From contig NZ_CP048386.1 of the NCBI RefSeq assembly GCF_010365805.1, positions 806,001 through 870,000 of the forward strand: a stretch of DNA of 64,000 nt. Direction: 5' to 3'. This DNA is from Spiroplasma sp. BIUS-1. GTDB lineage: Bacteria > Bacillota_I > Bacilli_A > Mycoplasmatales > Mycoplasmataceae. A program made the position numbers and the translations under genes. Below, one piece after another: positions 18,921 through 31,968 of this stretch (its first letter is position 1; each line of letters opens with the position of its first letter). The notes under the pieces were generated by a model. That model was not told the DNA's origin, did not search any database, and saw only the letters and a list, made by a program, of their open reading frames with translations.

Positions 18921-21900
18921 TTATTTCATCAGTGAAACTGGTGATTCTTTTCTTATCTTGTATGTTGTAATGGCAATTGAAGTTAAGTAACTTGTTATTA
19001 TCAATATTGCAGATATTAATAATAATCATCAACTTAATCCGATTGGTATTGAACCAACATTTTTCTTAATATATAGACCAGCTATAAGAACTACTGCTGC
19101 ACTTCCACACATCCCTACAATAGTTGCTATTCCAGCAAGTATTGTAACTGCACCAAATGAGTACTTAATAACTTTTCAGTTAGAGTAACCAAGTGATTTC
19201 ATAACAATCATGAATTTTCTGTATTGGTTTACATATAAATCAGTGATTATTATCATTGATAAGGTTGCGGTAATAACAATAACAACTATAAATGAAACTG
19301 CTATTGTTAGTACTAAGTTCGCAATTTGATTTATTAATGCTTTTTGTTCTGTTAAGAACTCAACACTATCCATCTCTAATCCATCATAATACTGACTTTC
19401 ACCACTCAAAGTGTACTCTCCAGTTCTAACAGATTTAGAGAAGGAAGCTTGACTAGTTAGGAAATAAGGTTCTTTTGATTGAGACATAATACCTGTAAAT
19501 CATTTTGAAGGACTATAGTTTTTTTGATCTTTTGTCCCTCAAATTTGGTCTTGTAGATTTCTTTTCAATAAGTCATCAGTTGTATTTCAATTATAAGTTT
19601 TTACTTCTTGTCCGTTTGCAAGTTTATATGAGCCTTTTTGTTCTTTTTCATAAACATAGTTATACGGAATATATTGGCTTGTTGAAAAACCATGCATTAA
19701 GTTTGTAAGGTTTTGATCTGCCAATATAATATTACTTCCATAAACATCAACTGTCGAAACTGGAACTAAATTTATTTTTAAGTCTTTATATAAATTCACA
19801 TCTTTATCAATAATTCCAGGTTTTGTTTCTAAGAAGTTTTGTCTAAAGAATGAATTTTTGTAAGAAAGTAAGTTACCCATTTCAGAACCTGGTTCTTGTT
19901 GTCCTGTAAAACTTGGATCAAAAGTTTGTGAGTAGGGTCTTATTCACATGAATTGATTTGCTGATGTATATTTATTTTTTCCAACAGCTTTGTTTCATGC
20001 ATCAATTGTACTTTGAGGAACTTCTTGACCCTCTTCCAAATATCCATATGCTCCTTTATTTTCTGCCCCTTTAGCAAAAGTTTTTGAAAGACTATCTTCA
20101 TAATCTTTTGGAACAATTAAGAATAAATTATCATATGTATAATAAGGTCTTACTTCTGATTTTAAATCATCTTCTGAATCTTTATAGATATTTGCAAAAG
20201 CCATAGCTTTATCTGCTATAGATTTGGTGTGTTTTGTTCTGTTAAAAGCCATTGAATTGTTTTCATAATTAAATGTTCTTGACATTGTAAACTTAGAAAC
20301 ATCTAAAGTAGATGGATCTAAGAAATTATTAACACTTCAATCTGCTCTTTGTTTATCAGTTCTATTTTGAGCTCAATCATTATCATCATAGATTCAAGCA
20401 CTATTTGGAATATTTACACCATCTTGAGTCATAATAAGTCTTTTTGCAATAAAGTTATCTACTGCTATGTTTGAACTTTTTGCTTTATTTAAACTAAATT
20501 TAGCTTGATCATTCATTGTAACTGGAATATTAATTGTTCCATTTGAATATAAGTCAAATCCGCTCTTAGTTTTTATAGAATTTGTGTTTTGCTTGTTTCC
20601 ATTTAAAACTTCTTCTAATTCTTTGACAGATTCATCGTCTAAATACATTTTATTGGCTTCAGGTTTTAGATTATAAGCTTTTTGGTTTGATTGTAATCCA
20701 GTTAAAGTCATTTGTTTTCCATTATTAGTTGAAAACTTGGTTGTAGTGTAGAAATCATCATCTCCTGGAATATAGTTTGTAAATGTTCATCCAAAAGTAT
20801 ATTGATTAAATCTGTTTTCACCTTTACTTAAGTAACTTTTTACATAACTTGGAGTTTGACTTAGAATAGCTGACATTATTTGATCTTTTCAGTTGTCCCC
20901 TTCTTCTGAAGAAATATCTCCAGGGAAAACAGCTGAAAGTATTGGAGGCAATCCTTTTGCCAAGACAGCTGTTAGATTATCAATATTTTTGATTCTATTA
21001 TCTAGATTTAAACTATTATCTTCATGAGCTGATCATTCAATGATTCTCTGAATATCGGCTATATTTATTGCTCTACCAATAGTTTGAGTGATGTTATTTC
21101 CAAAAATATAACCGATCATTTGTAGTAATGATTCTTTTGTTAAAGATTCTAAAGATCAATTAAATTGTTTTTTGTTAACATCATATAAAAACTTAGGTAT
21201 CATTGAGTAATCTGTGTTACCACTTACATTTGTTACAGAATCACTTAAATAATCTACTGTACCAAAGTTACCTTTTACATTATTAAGATAATTATCATAA
21301 TAATCAGCACCTTCTCAAGCAGATAAAGTTGTTTTTGATAAAGGTGAGTTACCTATTGGTTCTAAGTTATCTAACTTATTTGAATATTTAACATTCTTAT
21401 AATATGAACTTACAGCTGTATTTACCATTCCCGGAATTGCCATTGAAGTTGTTATTAAAAGAGTTGAAATTAAAACAGTAAATGTTGATACTAAAGTTGG
21501 TTTTAAACCACTTATAGCTAACTCAATACTAAATTTAGTTGTAAATTTAGTATTTTTAGTCATTTTCAATTTCAAGTTATCCATTCATTGAATTCTTTTA
21601 ACAGTTTCTTTTTTATTAATAATTTCTAATACTGGTTTGTTAATCAATAACATAGCTGTTATATAAGAAACCACTATTGTAAATCCACCAAACAATAACA
21701 TCAGTATTGCCAATGAAGTTCCATTAAATTGTGCTTGATTGTATGCCCCTCCAGTATATGAAAGGAATAATTTACAAAATGATTCTTGAGCAAATCCCCC
21801 AATGAATCATGATAATGGAACAACAACCAGTAACAATACTAATCCATATGAAATATATGAAAATGCTATTTGACTATTTTTAGTTCCTAAAGCTTTTAGA

Positions 21901-23885
21901 ATACCAATTTCTCCAGCATTGAAGTGAATTGTTTTTCTTATAGCAATTAACATTGTAATTAAACAAATTGCCAGAATAATTATACAAACTATGTATGAAA
22001 CAATTGAAAATGTCTTAAGAGCCATTGGAGTTAATTCTCAACTATATGAGAAAGGACTTCCTTTATAGTTAGAGAAACTATAATCGTAGTCAACTTTTTT
22101 TGAACCTCCACTTGCTATATTTGAATTGTCTTGTGATAGTTTATCTGCAAAGTTGTAATTTAAAGATTTAAATAAACTGATATTTTTATCTGTTTTAGAT
22201 TTATCTTTGACCGTTAAAAATCTATATACATTTGTAGTTGTAACTTTCATCTCACTTGTTGTAAGAACATTTTCCATTATATCTTTGTTTAGATAAATTA
22301 TTCCACCTTTTTTATTATTTGGAAACGGAACAGTTAAATCTGCAATTGGAAAGTTAGTGTATGGATCTGCTGCAAAACCAGAAACAACAAGGTTTGCTGA
22401 TCCTATTTTAATGTTTGATCCTATTTTAATTTTATTTGCTTTTGCATATTGAGGATTTAATAAAATCTCATTTCTTGTTCTTGGCATATGACCTTCATAA
22501 ATTGTTATGTTTTTATCAATTCATTCATCCATAACAACCATTCTGTAATGTTTTTCTGCTGCATTATCAGAGTATAAAGATTCTAATCTAGAATAAACAT
22601 TAACACCACTTGCTTGTCCTAGTAGTTTTTGTCTTACAAAATAAGTTGAAGAAATATCTGCTGTTTTCTTATTGTAATTGTCTTTACCTATAAAACCAGC
22701 TTTGTCTTTAAGTTTGTTTTCAATATAATTACCATTATCTAAAAAAGTTAAGGCGTCAGCTGTTTGTATATTACCTTTTGAGTCAACATGAGCTATTTGC
22801 CCTTTTGCTCCAGTTTCATAAATATTGTCTTTGTTTTTTGTTGAAAAATCTTTAGCAAACAATCATGAGTAAAGCTTGTTTGAGTTATTTTCAGAGGGGT
22901 TTTCATTTTTTAAACCACTAAGTTCAGTAAACTTGGCTAAAACAGATGTTTCAGATTTATTCTCAGATTCAGAGATTGCTTGTTCCATATAATATTGAAC
23001 GTAATCATGAATCATTTTATTTATTTGCATAACCAATGAAGAAAAAGCAATATCCATATATGTGTTAATTTCAGCTCTTTCTTTAGTTAATAATGAATAA
23101 TCTAAATTATTATCTATAAATATGTCTTCAGACTTTAAAGTATCATTTTTAAATAAAATACCAAATAAAGAATTTTGTTTTTTGATTTCACTTTCGTTTG
23201 TTTTTACATCTTTTTTTAGTTCTTCTTTTAATATATTAATAGTTGATATTGTAAAACCTCTAAGTTGTTTTGCTATATAGTTATCTTGATTTGTATACAT
23301 CTCTAATGGAGATAAGTTAATATAATCACTTTCTTCATTAAGACCAGTAAATTGATTTCAATAATTTGTTTTATTAATATTTGAACTTTTAGCGTCCAAA
23401 CCATATGCATTGTAGTAAGTTGATTCATTTGAAGCACTATATTTATAGTCAAATCATGATTTAGTATAATTTGGGTTATTTATTAAGTTTGTAAATGCAT
23501 TTTTAAATTCCTCAGAAGCAAAAGCTTTTGTTATAAAAGTTTCTTTACTTTCTGTTGCAGTTGAAAGATTTACGTTGTATGCAATTGAATTACCTTCTTT
23601 ATCTTTAAGATATTCATCAGATATAAAATCCATAATTGGCACCATTGATTTTGTATCAACAGAACTGACATTTTCTAAAGCTTGTTCTTCATAGTAATCA
23701 AACTTATTTACTTTGTGCATAGTTCTATTATATTCACTTGTCATTCTGTCATTAATTGAGTTAGTAACACTCAAAATTAATGATGCAAAAAAACCAAGTA
23801 AAACAATCAATATGAATTGAGTTTTATATTTGAAAACACCTCTTAATCCTTGTTTTGTTAACAAGAGAAAATTTGTTTTTTTCAT
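18921..23885 (-). CDS. Very large FtsX-type ABC transporter permease
   Basis: 1654 aa; the many UGA codons are all Trp, and I found no TAA or TAG in frame in the gaps I read. Membrane segments: one near residues 20-45 (FILIVLLGFFASLILSV), a central group at about 620-830 (FSIVSYIVCIIILAICLITM, LAILMLLFGGFTIVVSYI, TFTVLISTLLITTSMAIPG), and a C-terminal group at about 1517-1645 (AVSFIVVIVITATLSMIII). Two large extracellular domains (~45-610 and ~830-1510) separate them. FtsX features are GEIGILKALGTKNSQI and FMIVMKSLGYSN, the cytoplasmic loop that contacts the ATPase. This is the MacB/FtsX two-repeat plan. No ATPase gene adjoins. Substrate unknown; such permeases may act as mechanotransmission or lipoprotein-export machines. 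Confidence 0.85.
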
Positions 23886-23929
23886 TTTTTCAGTCTCTTT
23901 TCTAATTTAATTTTTATTTTTATAAAGTA

Positions 23930-24655
23930 TTAAATTAAAGAGTCGGGAGGAGTTGTTCCTTTTTTAAGTGTTCTAAGTTCTTTTGATTGAACGTTTGCAA
24001 TTAAAATAGACTTTTCTTCTCAAGTTTTTTCTAGACTAATGCTTTCTTGTTCGCTCATATCCACTAATATACTTTTTAAAATGCTATTTAACTTAGTAGA
24101 TCTTTTGTAAATAGTTTTAACAAAGTCTTCATTTGAAGTTAAAACAACTTTTAAAATGGAATACAAAAATAAACACGCAAAAATATAACACACAGCACCT
24201 ATTAATAAAAAGTTAAGTAATAAAACAATAAGAAAAAAAGCTGCACTTACGTAGTCAAAGTTAAAATATTTATAAAAGCTGTATTTTTTTCATAACTCAA
24301 GTTGCTCTGTCATGTCTTGAATTCTTCCAATTGATGAAAAAGTAGCACTAACTGATAGACCAAAAAAAAGTAATGTTATGAACATTTTTATATAAAATCT
24401 AAAATTATTATTTAAAGAGCTTAAGCTTATTAAATCTTTTTTTGAAAATTCATAATTATAATTTTGAGCATGTTTTAAAAACTTTGCTGAGAAATCAATA
24501 ACAAAATAAGCAGAAAGCATTATTAAAAAAGTATTTGTAAATAAAGCTAAAAACATTAATAAGAATCTATTTTCAATGTAATTTTGAATTGGAAAAAGTA
24601 AAAAAATAAAGGTGAAAATTATTATTAAATTTTTATTTTCCCTAATCTTTTTCAT
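23930..24655 (-). CDS. Unknown four-span membrane protein
   Basis: 241 aa, two UGA Trp. Predicted spans at about 8-27, 33-58, 93-110 and 143-175 (for example AAFFLIVLLLNFLLIGAVCY), with a charged cytosolic C-terminal tail of ~65 residues. No family recognised. GAGGAAAG precedes the ATG. It is 44 bp upstream of the giant permease with no terminator between them, so the two are probably one transcript. Its promoter region holds a 20-bp homopolymer. Confidence 0.75.
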
Positions 24656-24675
24656 ACTTTCCTCACTTATTTTTA

Positions 24676-24681
24676 ATTATA
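24676..24681 (-). promoter_or_regulatory. -10 box next to a homopolymer tract
   Basis: TATAAT on the minus strand, 20 nt before the ATG of the 241-aa gene. Directly upstream, after 4 nt, is a run of 20 T (minus strand) that fills the spacer and -35 region. Slippage in such a tract would change promoter geometry. Confidence 0.5.
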
Positions 24682-24685
24682 ATTT

Positions 24686-24705
24686 AAAAAAAAAAAAAAA
24701 AAAAA
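24686..24705. repeat. Homopolymer, 20 consecutive A (plus strand)
   Basis: Twenty uninterrupted A residues on the plus strand, the longest homopolymer I saw in the window. It lies between the acyltransferase stop and the -10 box of the next gene. It may also serve as the T-run of a weak terminator for the acyltransferase gene. Confidence 0.95.
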
Positions 24706-24711
24706 CCAATA

Positions 24712-25749
24712 TTATTGATTTTTTTGAATTAAGTTAATTTTATATGTTATAAATTGATAAATTTTTTGATAACTTTTGTTTAAAAAGCCATCAATTTTTT
24801 TTATTGTTCAATCTATAGGATAAACAACTATCAAGGAAATTAAAAGGGTTATGAAAAAATCAACAAGCGATACAACTAAAAAGTATATTTCTTTATTAAA
24901 AGAAAGAGATTTTAAAGATAATCTAATTAGATCTATTAAAGATCAGTGTAGAAAATAAATTGGAATTGATAATTTTCCTAAAAAGTAATATATTTTATTT
25001 TCTCTTATATTAATTTTTGTAAATAAGTAAAACATCGATATCGCCGTGAAAACAGAACTAAAATTATTATTTCCAAAAAACGGGTTTACACCAGGACCCA
25101 TAACTATAACGATAATTAAATTAACAAACATAACCAAAGATATTCAAGAAATAGATGCTACTCATAATATATCTATTTTCTTTAGTTTTAATTTTTCGCG
25201 ATGAAGTTTAAGTCAACCACCAAACATATACACTACGCTTAAATAAAATATATTATTCATTGAGAAATTTTTATAATATTGTAATTGATTAATAGCAAGC
25301 ATAAAAACTAAATAAAATAGAAATATTGAAAATAATGCATATCAAGCATTTGTGTGTGTTAAAAATCAATTAATACCCAAAGAAGCTATATATACAAACA
25401 ACAAAGATCATATGTATCACATATTTACAGTACCGTGATGAAATAATCAACCACTTGTCCCGTGCCTATTTCCAAAACCATCCACTTTTCCTATAAAAAT
25501 AAACTCTAATAGTAAATTTAAAACTATTATAAGACCAAGATAAAACAATATAGTTAATATTAATTTTGTTATTCCTGGTCATTTTTTATTTACCATAAAA
25601 TAACCAGATATAATTCCAAACAATAAAACTCCACTACCTATGATGGGTGAAAAAAGTGAAAAGGAATAAGATTGTCCTACTCTAGTGTGATAAAGTACAA
25701 CAGTTATACACATTAAAAAACGCAATAATTCAATGTTTGATTTTCTCAT
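24712..25749 (-). CDS. Acyltransferase-3 family membrane protein
   Basis: 345 aa with about ten predicted spans. The N-terminus NIELLRFLMCITVVLYH carries the Arg and the catalytic-type His seen in acyltransferase family 3 (OafA/NodX-like), and the C-terminal part has LGKLSIPIYFLHW, matching the family's S-x-x-x-Y-L-x-H region. Such enzymes O-acylate cell-surface sugars or lipids. In a wall-less mollicute the acceptor may be a glycolipid or membrane glycan; the substrate is not deducible. A weak GGGG site lies 5 nt before the ATG. Single gene between the alaS terminator and the 20-A tract. Confidence 0.75.
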
Positions 25750-25790
25750 TTTTACCCCTAATTAAAAAGATAATAGCAAATAAACAAAAA

Positions 25791-25807
25791 AAAGCAATTT
25801 ATGCTTT
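25791..25807 (-). terminator. Terminator after alaS
   Basis: AAAGCA / TGCTTT stem with a 5-nt loop, then T8 on the minus strand. It begins 3 bp after the alaS stop codon. Confidence 0.8.
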
Positions 25808-25809
25808 TT

Positions 25810-28485
25810 TTAAACTATTTTACCTTGTGCGAAAGTGTTGTTTCCTCCACCTTTTACATTATATTTACCATTATTTTTAAATATATCAATGGCTTTATTT
25901 TCACTTGATATATTTTCACTTACAGAAACAATAAATACTTTTTCATTAGTATTTGCAAACTTAATAATTAAATTTTCAAACTTATTTTGAAGTTTGTCAG
26001 AAAGAACTTTTAATTCCTTCATTCCCAGATCATTTATTTCCATGTCTATAACATTTAAACCACTTTGTTCAATTGGTTTTATATCTGAATACTTAGATAA
26101 GCTTTCTTCAATCAATAATTCTTCAACTTCTTTTTGATATAACTTAAATGAGTTTTTTAAATCATTTACTTTTTGTTTTATAACATTTAAGTTTTCTTTG
26201 TTAACTTGCATAGAAAGAATTGTGTTTATTTCTTTTTCAATACTTTCATTTTTCACTTTTAACTTGAAGTTGTTAAACTTATCAATAACTGATGTGATTT
26301 CTGCTTTTTGTTTTCTAAATTGTTCATTTAAGAAATTTGCAACTTCTTTGTGGCTAGTTACTGCATGATATCTAAATACTCCACTACCTTTTGATTCAAC
26401 ACTTGTTATAAACAGATCTTCAATATCTTTTGTATTTTCAACATGTGTTCCTCCACAAAGTTCACATGAGAAAGTACCAAATTTTATAACCCTAACTGTT
26501 CCACCATACTTCTCTGTAAATAAAGCCAAAGCATTGTGTTTTTCTACAGCTTCTTGTAAAGAACAATAAATAACTTCTCTTGGTATTTCATTTTTAATTT
26601 CTCTATTAATTGCTAAGTGAATTTTGTCTAACTCATCTTGACTTGGCAATCTATTGTAAGAAATATCTATTCTCAAACCATTTTCGTCATTATAACTTCC
26701 ACTTTGAAGAGCGTCTTTTCCTAAAACTTCTTGAATACCAGCTTGTAAAATATGTGTTCCTGAGTGGTTTTTCATTGTGTAAAATCTTTTTTCACTATTG
26801 ATTTGCGCTTTAACCAAATCACCAACTTTTAAAGTTCCTTTGATTTGAACTTTATGTATATGTTGACCATTTGGTCCTGTTTGAACATCTAATACTAAAT
26901 GACGATTTTCATTTTCATCAATTAAGAATCCATTATCTGATGCTTGTCCACCTTTTTCAGCATAAAATGGTGTTTTTGTTAAAGTAACAAAAACTATTTT
27001 ATCTGAAGCTGATTCTAATTTTGAATCATCTTCAAACATGAAGTTAACTTGAGAATCACAATATTCTAATTCATATCCTACAAATTCACTTTCAACATTT
27101 AAACTTGTTAAAATTGCTGATTGCTTATTTCAAGCTTTATCATCTTTTCTTGAATTTCTAGCTAGATCTTTTGCTTGTTCCAATAAAGTTTCATATCCTT
27201 CAATATCAACTTCAACATTTGATTCTGTTGCAATTTCTACTGTTAATTCAATTGGGAAACCAAATGATTCAAATAATAATAATGCATTTTTAGCACTAAC
27301 TTTATTTTCGTTTTTTATTATGTTTTCTAAGTGTTCAAAACCTTTTGAAAGAGTTTTTAAAAATCTTAACTCTTCTTGTTTTATTATTTCTTTAACTGAA
27401 TCTGCTTTTTCAATTAAGTAAGGATAAAAGTCTTTCATAGCTTCAATTACTTTATCGACTAGTTTATATAAGAATGCTTCTTGAATACCAAGTTTTCTTC
27501 CATATACAGAACTTCTTCTGATCAATCTTCTAATGATATATCCTCTATCTTTATTTCCAGGAAATACACCATCACTTATTGCAAAAACAACTGCTCTTAC
27601 ATGGTCTGCAATAACTTTAAATCCAGTATTGATTTTACTTTGTTCTTTATTTTCATTGTAGTAATTTTCAATTGAATATTTAAATTCTGGTTTACATAGT
27701 TTTTCAACCTCTTGAATTGTAGGTAAGAAAATATCTGTTTCAAAGTTTGTTGGAGCATCTTGAAATATTGATACTAGTCTTTCAAATCCAGCACCAGTAT
27801 CTATGTTTTTCCTTGGTAATTCTGCATAATTATTATTTCCATCATTATTAAATTGTGAAAATACTATGTTTCATATTTCAATATATCTATCATTTTCAAT
27901 ATCATCTTTTAAAAGTCTTGGCCCAATTTTTTCAGCATCTCACTTTTCTCCTCTATCGAAAAAGATTTCAGTGTTTGGTCCACAAGGACCTTGTCCAACA
28001 TCTCAAAAGTTTGTATCTCTTGTTCCTTTAAAAATATGATCTTCTTTTATACCAATTGTTTTAGTTCAAACATCATAAGCTTCTTGATCTTCGTTGAAAA
28101 CAGTAATATATAAAAGTTCTGAATCAATATCAAATCATTTGGGAGATGTTAATAATTCTCAAGCAAATTCAATTGCCTCTTTTTTAAAGTAATCTCCAAT
28201 TGAAAAGTTACCTAACATTTCAAACATAGTTTGGTGTCTTGCAGTTACTCCAACATTTTCAATATCATTTGTTCTAATTGATTTTTGTGAGTTTGTAAGT
28301 CTTGGTGAGGGTGGGTTCATTCTTCCATCAAAGTATGGTTTTAAAGTTGCCACTCCAGAATTTATTCAAAGCAAACTAGGATCTTCAACAGGAACTAAAC
28401 TTACAGGTTCTAAAAAATAGTGATCTTTTGATTTGAAGAAATCCAATCACATTTGTCTTATTTCATTTGCAGAAAGTCTTTTCAT
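25810..28485 (-). CDS. alaS: Alanyl-tRNA synthetase
   Basis: 891 aa with many UGA Trp codons. Class II catalytic core at the N-terminus ([31 protein letters not shown]). The editing domain has the zinc motif HSGTH and CELCGGTH. The C-terminal DHHA1 domain ends [14 protein letters not shown]; its glycine-rich segment is shorter than the usual GGGGGGRPDMAQAGG. It charges tRNA-Ala and clears mischarged Ser or Gly. AAGGAG precedes the ATG. Monocistronic: its own promoter and terminator. Confidence 0.97.
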
Positions 28486-28515
28486 TTATATTTTCTCCTT
28501 ACAGATAACAAAATA

Positions 28516-28524
28516 ATTTTAGCA
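28516..28524 (-). promoter_or_regulatory. Probable alaS promoter (extended -10)
   Basis: Minus strand TGCTAAAAT, an extended -10 (TGn + TAAAAT), 31 nt before the alaS ATG. No clear -35. Overlaps nothing coding; it sits between alaS and the stop of the next gene. Confidence 0.45.
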
Positions 28525-28538
28525 TATAAGGTGAGTGT

Positions 28539-28799
28539 TTATTTTATAAAACATTCTATGTGTACTGCCATTGTTATTCCACTAAACTCAACTTCATTGT
28601 AGTTTTCATTGTTATAAAATTTTATATTTCAAGAATCTTTTTCATTTGATTTTGAATAGTGATTATTATAATTCATTGGATTCAAACAAACTATGCAAAG
28701 TCTGTGAATATCTTCTTTATCCTCTTGTGCACCACATTCACACAAAAGCGCATTACTTCATGCATTTGTTGCAATGTCATCTAATCTAATTTTTTCCAT
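28539..28799 (-). CDS. Small Cys-rich, probably zinc-binding protein of unknown function
   Basis: 86 aa with two UGA Trp. ATG preceded by AAGAGG. The cysteine pattern is LLCECGAQED, then HRLCIVCLNPMN about 17 residues later, with HIECF at the end, so C-x-C ... C-x2-C plus H-x2-C could bind one or two zinc ions. No family recognised; the HRLCIVC block resembles a zinc ribbon or HNH-like knuckle. It lies between guaB and alaS, 50 bp downstream of guaB, after the guaB terminator. Confidence 0.7.
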
Positions 28800-28830
28800 A
28801 AAAACCTCTTTTTAATATTTTAAAACAAAA

Positions 28831-28847
28831 AGGTTCATAATGAACCT
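28831..28847 (-). terminator. Terminator after guaB
   Basis: AGGTTCA / TGAACCT 7-bp stem with a 3-nt loop, then TTTTTGTTTTA on the minus strand, 2 bp past the guaB stop. Confidence 0.8.
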
Positions 28848-28849
28848 TA

Positions 28850-30319
<1,470 letters not shown>

Positions 30320-30329
30320 CTTATACTCC

Positions 30330-31871
30330 TTATTCTCATTCAATAGTGCCTGGAGGTTTTGAAGTAATATCGTAAACCACTCTGTTAACACCATCTACTT
30401 TGTTTATAATTTCATTTACAACTTTATCTAAAAATTCTCATGGTAAATGTGAACTTGAAGCTGTCATAAAGTCAATTGTATTTACACTTCTTAAAGCAAC
30501 AACATAATCATAAGTTCTGTTATCCCCCATTACTCCAACTGTTTTTACAGGAAGTAATGTAACAAACGCTTGTGAAACTTCGTTGTATAAGTCTGCTTCA
30601 ATTAAATTAGAAATAAATATATCATCTGCTTCTCTTAGAATGTCACATTTTTCTTTTGTAACTTCTCCAATTACTCTAACTCCCAATCCAGGACCAGGGA
30701 ATGGATGACGATCTATCATCAAATCAGGAATTCCTAATTCTCTTCCCACAGCTCTAACTTCATCTTTGAACAATTCTCTTAAAGGTTCTAATAGTTCAAA
30801 TTTAAGATCTTCAGGCAGACCTCCAACGTTGTGATGAGATTTAATAGTTTTTGAAACATGTCCATTACTTGATGATTCAATTACATCTGGATATATTGTT
30901 CCTTGTGCTAAAAATTTAGCACCACTCATTTCTCTTGCTTGATCACTGAAAACTTCAATAAATTTATGTCCAATGATTTTTCTTTTTTCTTCAGGTTCAG
31001 ATTTACCTTTAAGAGCAGTGTAAAAAATTTCTCCTGCATCAACAAGTTTGATATTCATATCAAACTCTTTATTGTAAAGATCCATAACTTTTTTTGCTTC
31101 GTCTTTTCTTAAAAGACCTGTGTCTACTAAAATACAAGTTAATTGTTTTCCAATAGCTTTTGAAATTAAAGCAGCAGCAACTGAAGAGTCAACCCCTCCA
31201 GATAAACCAAGAATAACTTGATCGTCTCCAACAACTTCTTTTATTTCTTTCACTTTCTCTTTAATGAATTCCTTCATCTCTCAGTCTTTTTCACATTTTG
31301 AAATATCAAAAAGGAAGTTCTCTAACATTTGAGTACCTTGTTCTGAGTGAGTAACTTCAGCATGAAATTGAATACCATAGATTTGTTTTTCTTCGTTTGC
31401 AATTCCTGCAACAGAAGAGTCAGAGTGAGCAATTTGCTTAAATCCTTCTGGCATTTGTGTTAAGTGATCAGCATGACTCATTCAAACTTGTGATTCGTTT
31501 TTTACATTTTTGAATAGTTTACTGTTTGCATCATCTATAAATAATTTAGCTTTACCAAACTCTTGAGAGTCTGCAAGTTCTACTTTACCACCAAACATAT
31601 CAGTGATTAATTGCATTCCATAACATACTCCAAGTATAGGAATATTCATATCAAATAGTTCTTTATCAACAGTATAAGCTTCTGTTAAATAAACACTATT
31701 TGGTCCTCCAGAAAAAATAATTGCTTTTAAATTTGTATATTTTTCAAGATCTTTTCTTGTTTTATCAAAAGGAATAACTTCTGCATATACATTTAAATTT
31801 CTAACTCTTCTAGCTAATAGTTGAGTATATTGACTTCCAAAGTCTAAAATAAGTATTTGTGTTTTTGACAT
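30330..31871 (-). CDS. guaA: GMP synthase (glutamine-hydrolysing)
   Basis: 513 aa, UGA Trp including the final PGTIEWE. The class I amidotransferase domain (1-190) has the nucleophile Cys in GVCYGMQL and the His-x-Glu pair in [12 protein letters not shown]. The ATP pyrophosphatase domain starts with [13 protein letters not shown], and the dimerisation domain follows. It converts XMP to GMP with glutamine and ATP. GAGAAGAG precedes the ATG. First gene of guaA-guaB. Confidence 0.97.
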
Positions 31872-31923
31872 TTCTCTTCTCCATTTTCTGTTTCAGCTTA
31901 AAAAATTGTTTAATTTTCTTATT

Positions 31924-31929
31924 ATTATA
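31924..31929 (-). promoter_or_regulatory. Probable guaA -10 promoter element
   Basis: TATAAT preceded by ATG on the minus strand, 52 nt upstream of the guaA ATG and immediately after the lpdA terminator. No clear -35. I saw no guanine or PRPP riboswitch in the ~45-nt leader, which is too short for one. Confidence 0.5.
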
Positions 31930-31935
31930 CATTAA

Positions 31936-31967
31936 AAAAAACTAACATATTTCTATGTTAGTTTTTA
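31936..31967 (-). terminator. Terminator after lpdA
   Basis: ACTAACATA / TATGTTAGT 9-bp stem with a 4-nt loop, extended by A/T pairs and followed by T8 on the minus strand. Closes the PDH operon 2 bp after the lpdA stop. Confidence 0.9.
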
Positions 31968-31968
31968 A

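Noticed and set aside
18921-28485. Apparent pseudogenes or frameshifts in the giant permease and alaS
   Set aside because: All breaks are UGA codons in a single frame; reading UGA as Trp restores full-length proteins.
30320-30394. Longer guaB start at 30394
   Set aside because: It would overlap the guaA end and lacks a binding site; the ATG at 30319 has AAGGAG.
31872-31935. Purine riboswitch before guaA
   Set aside because: The leader is about 45 nt and shows no aptamer-like three-way junction.
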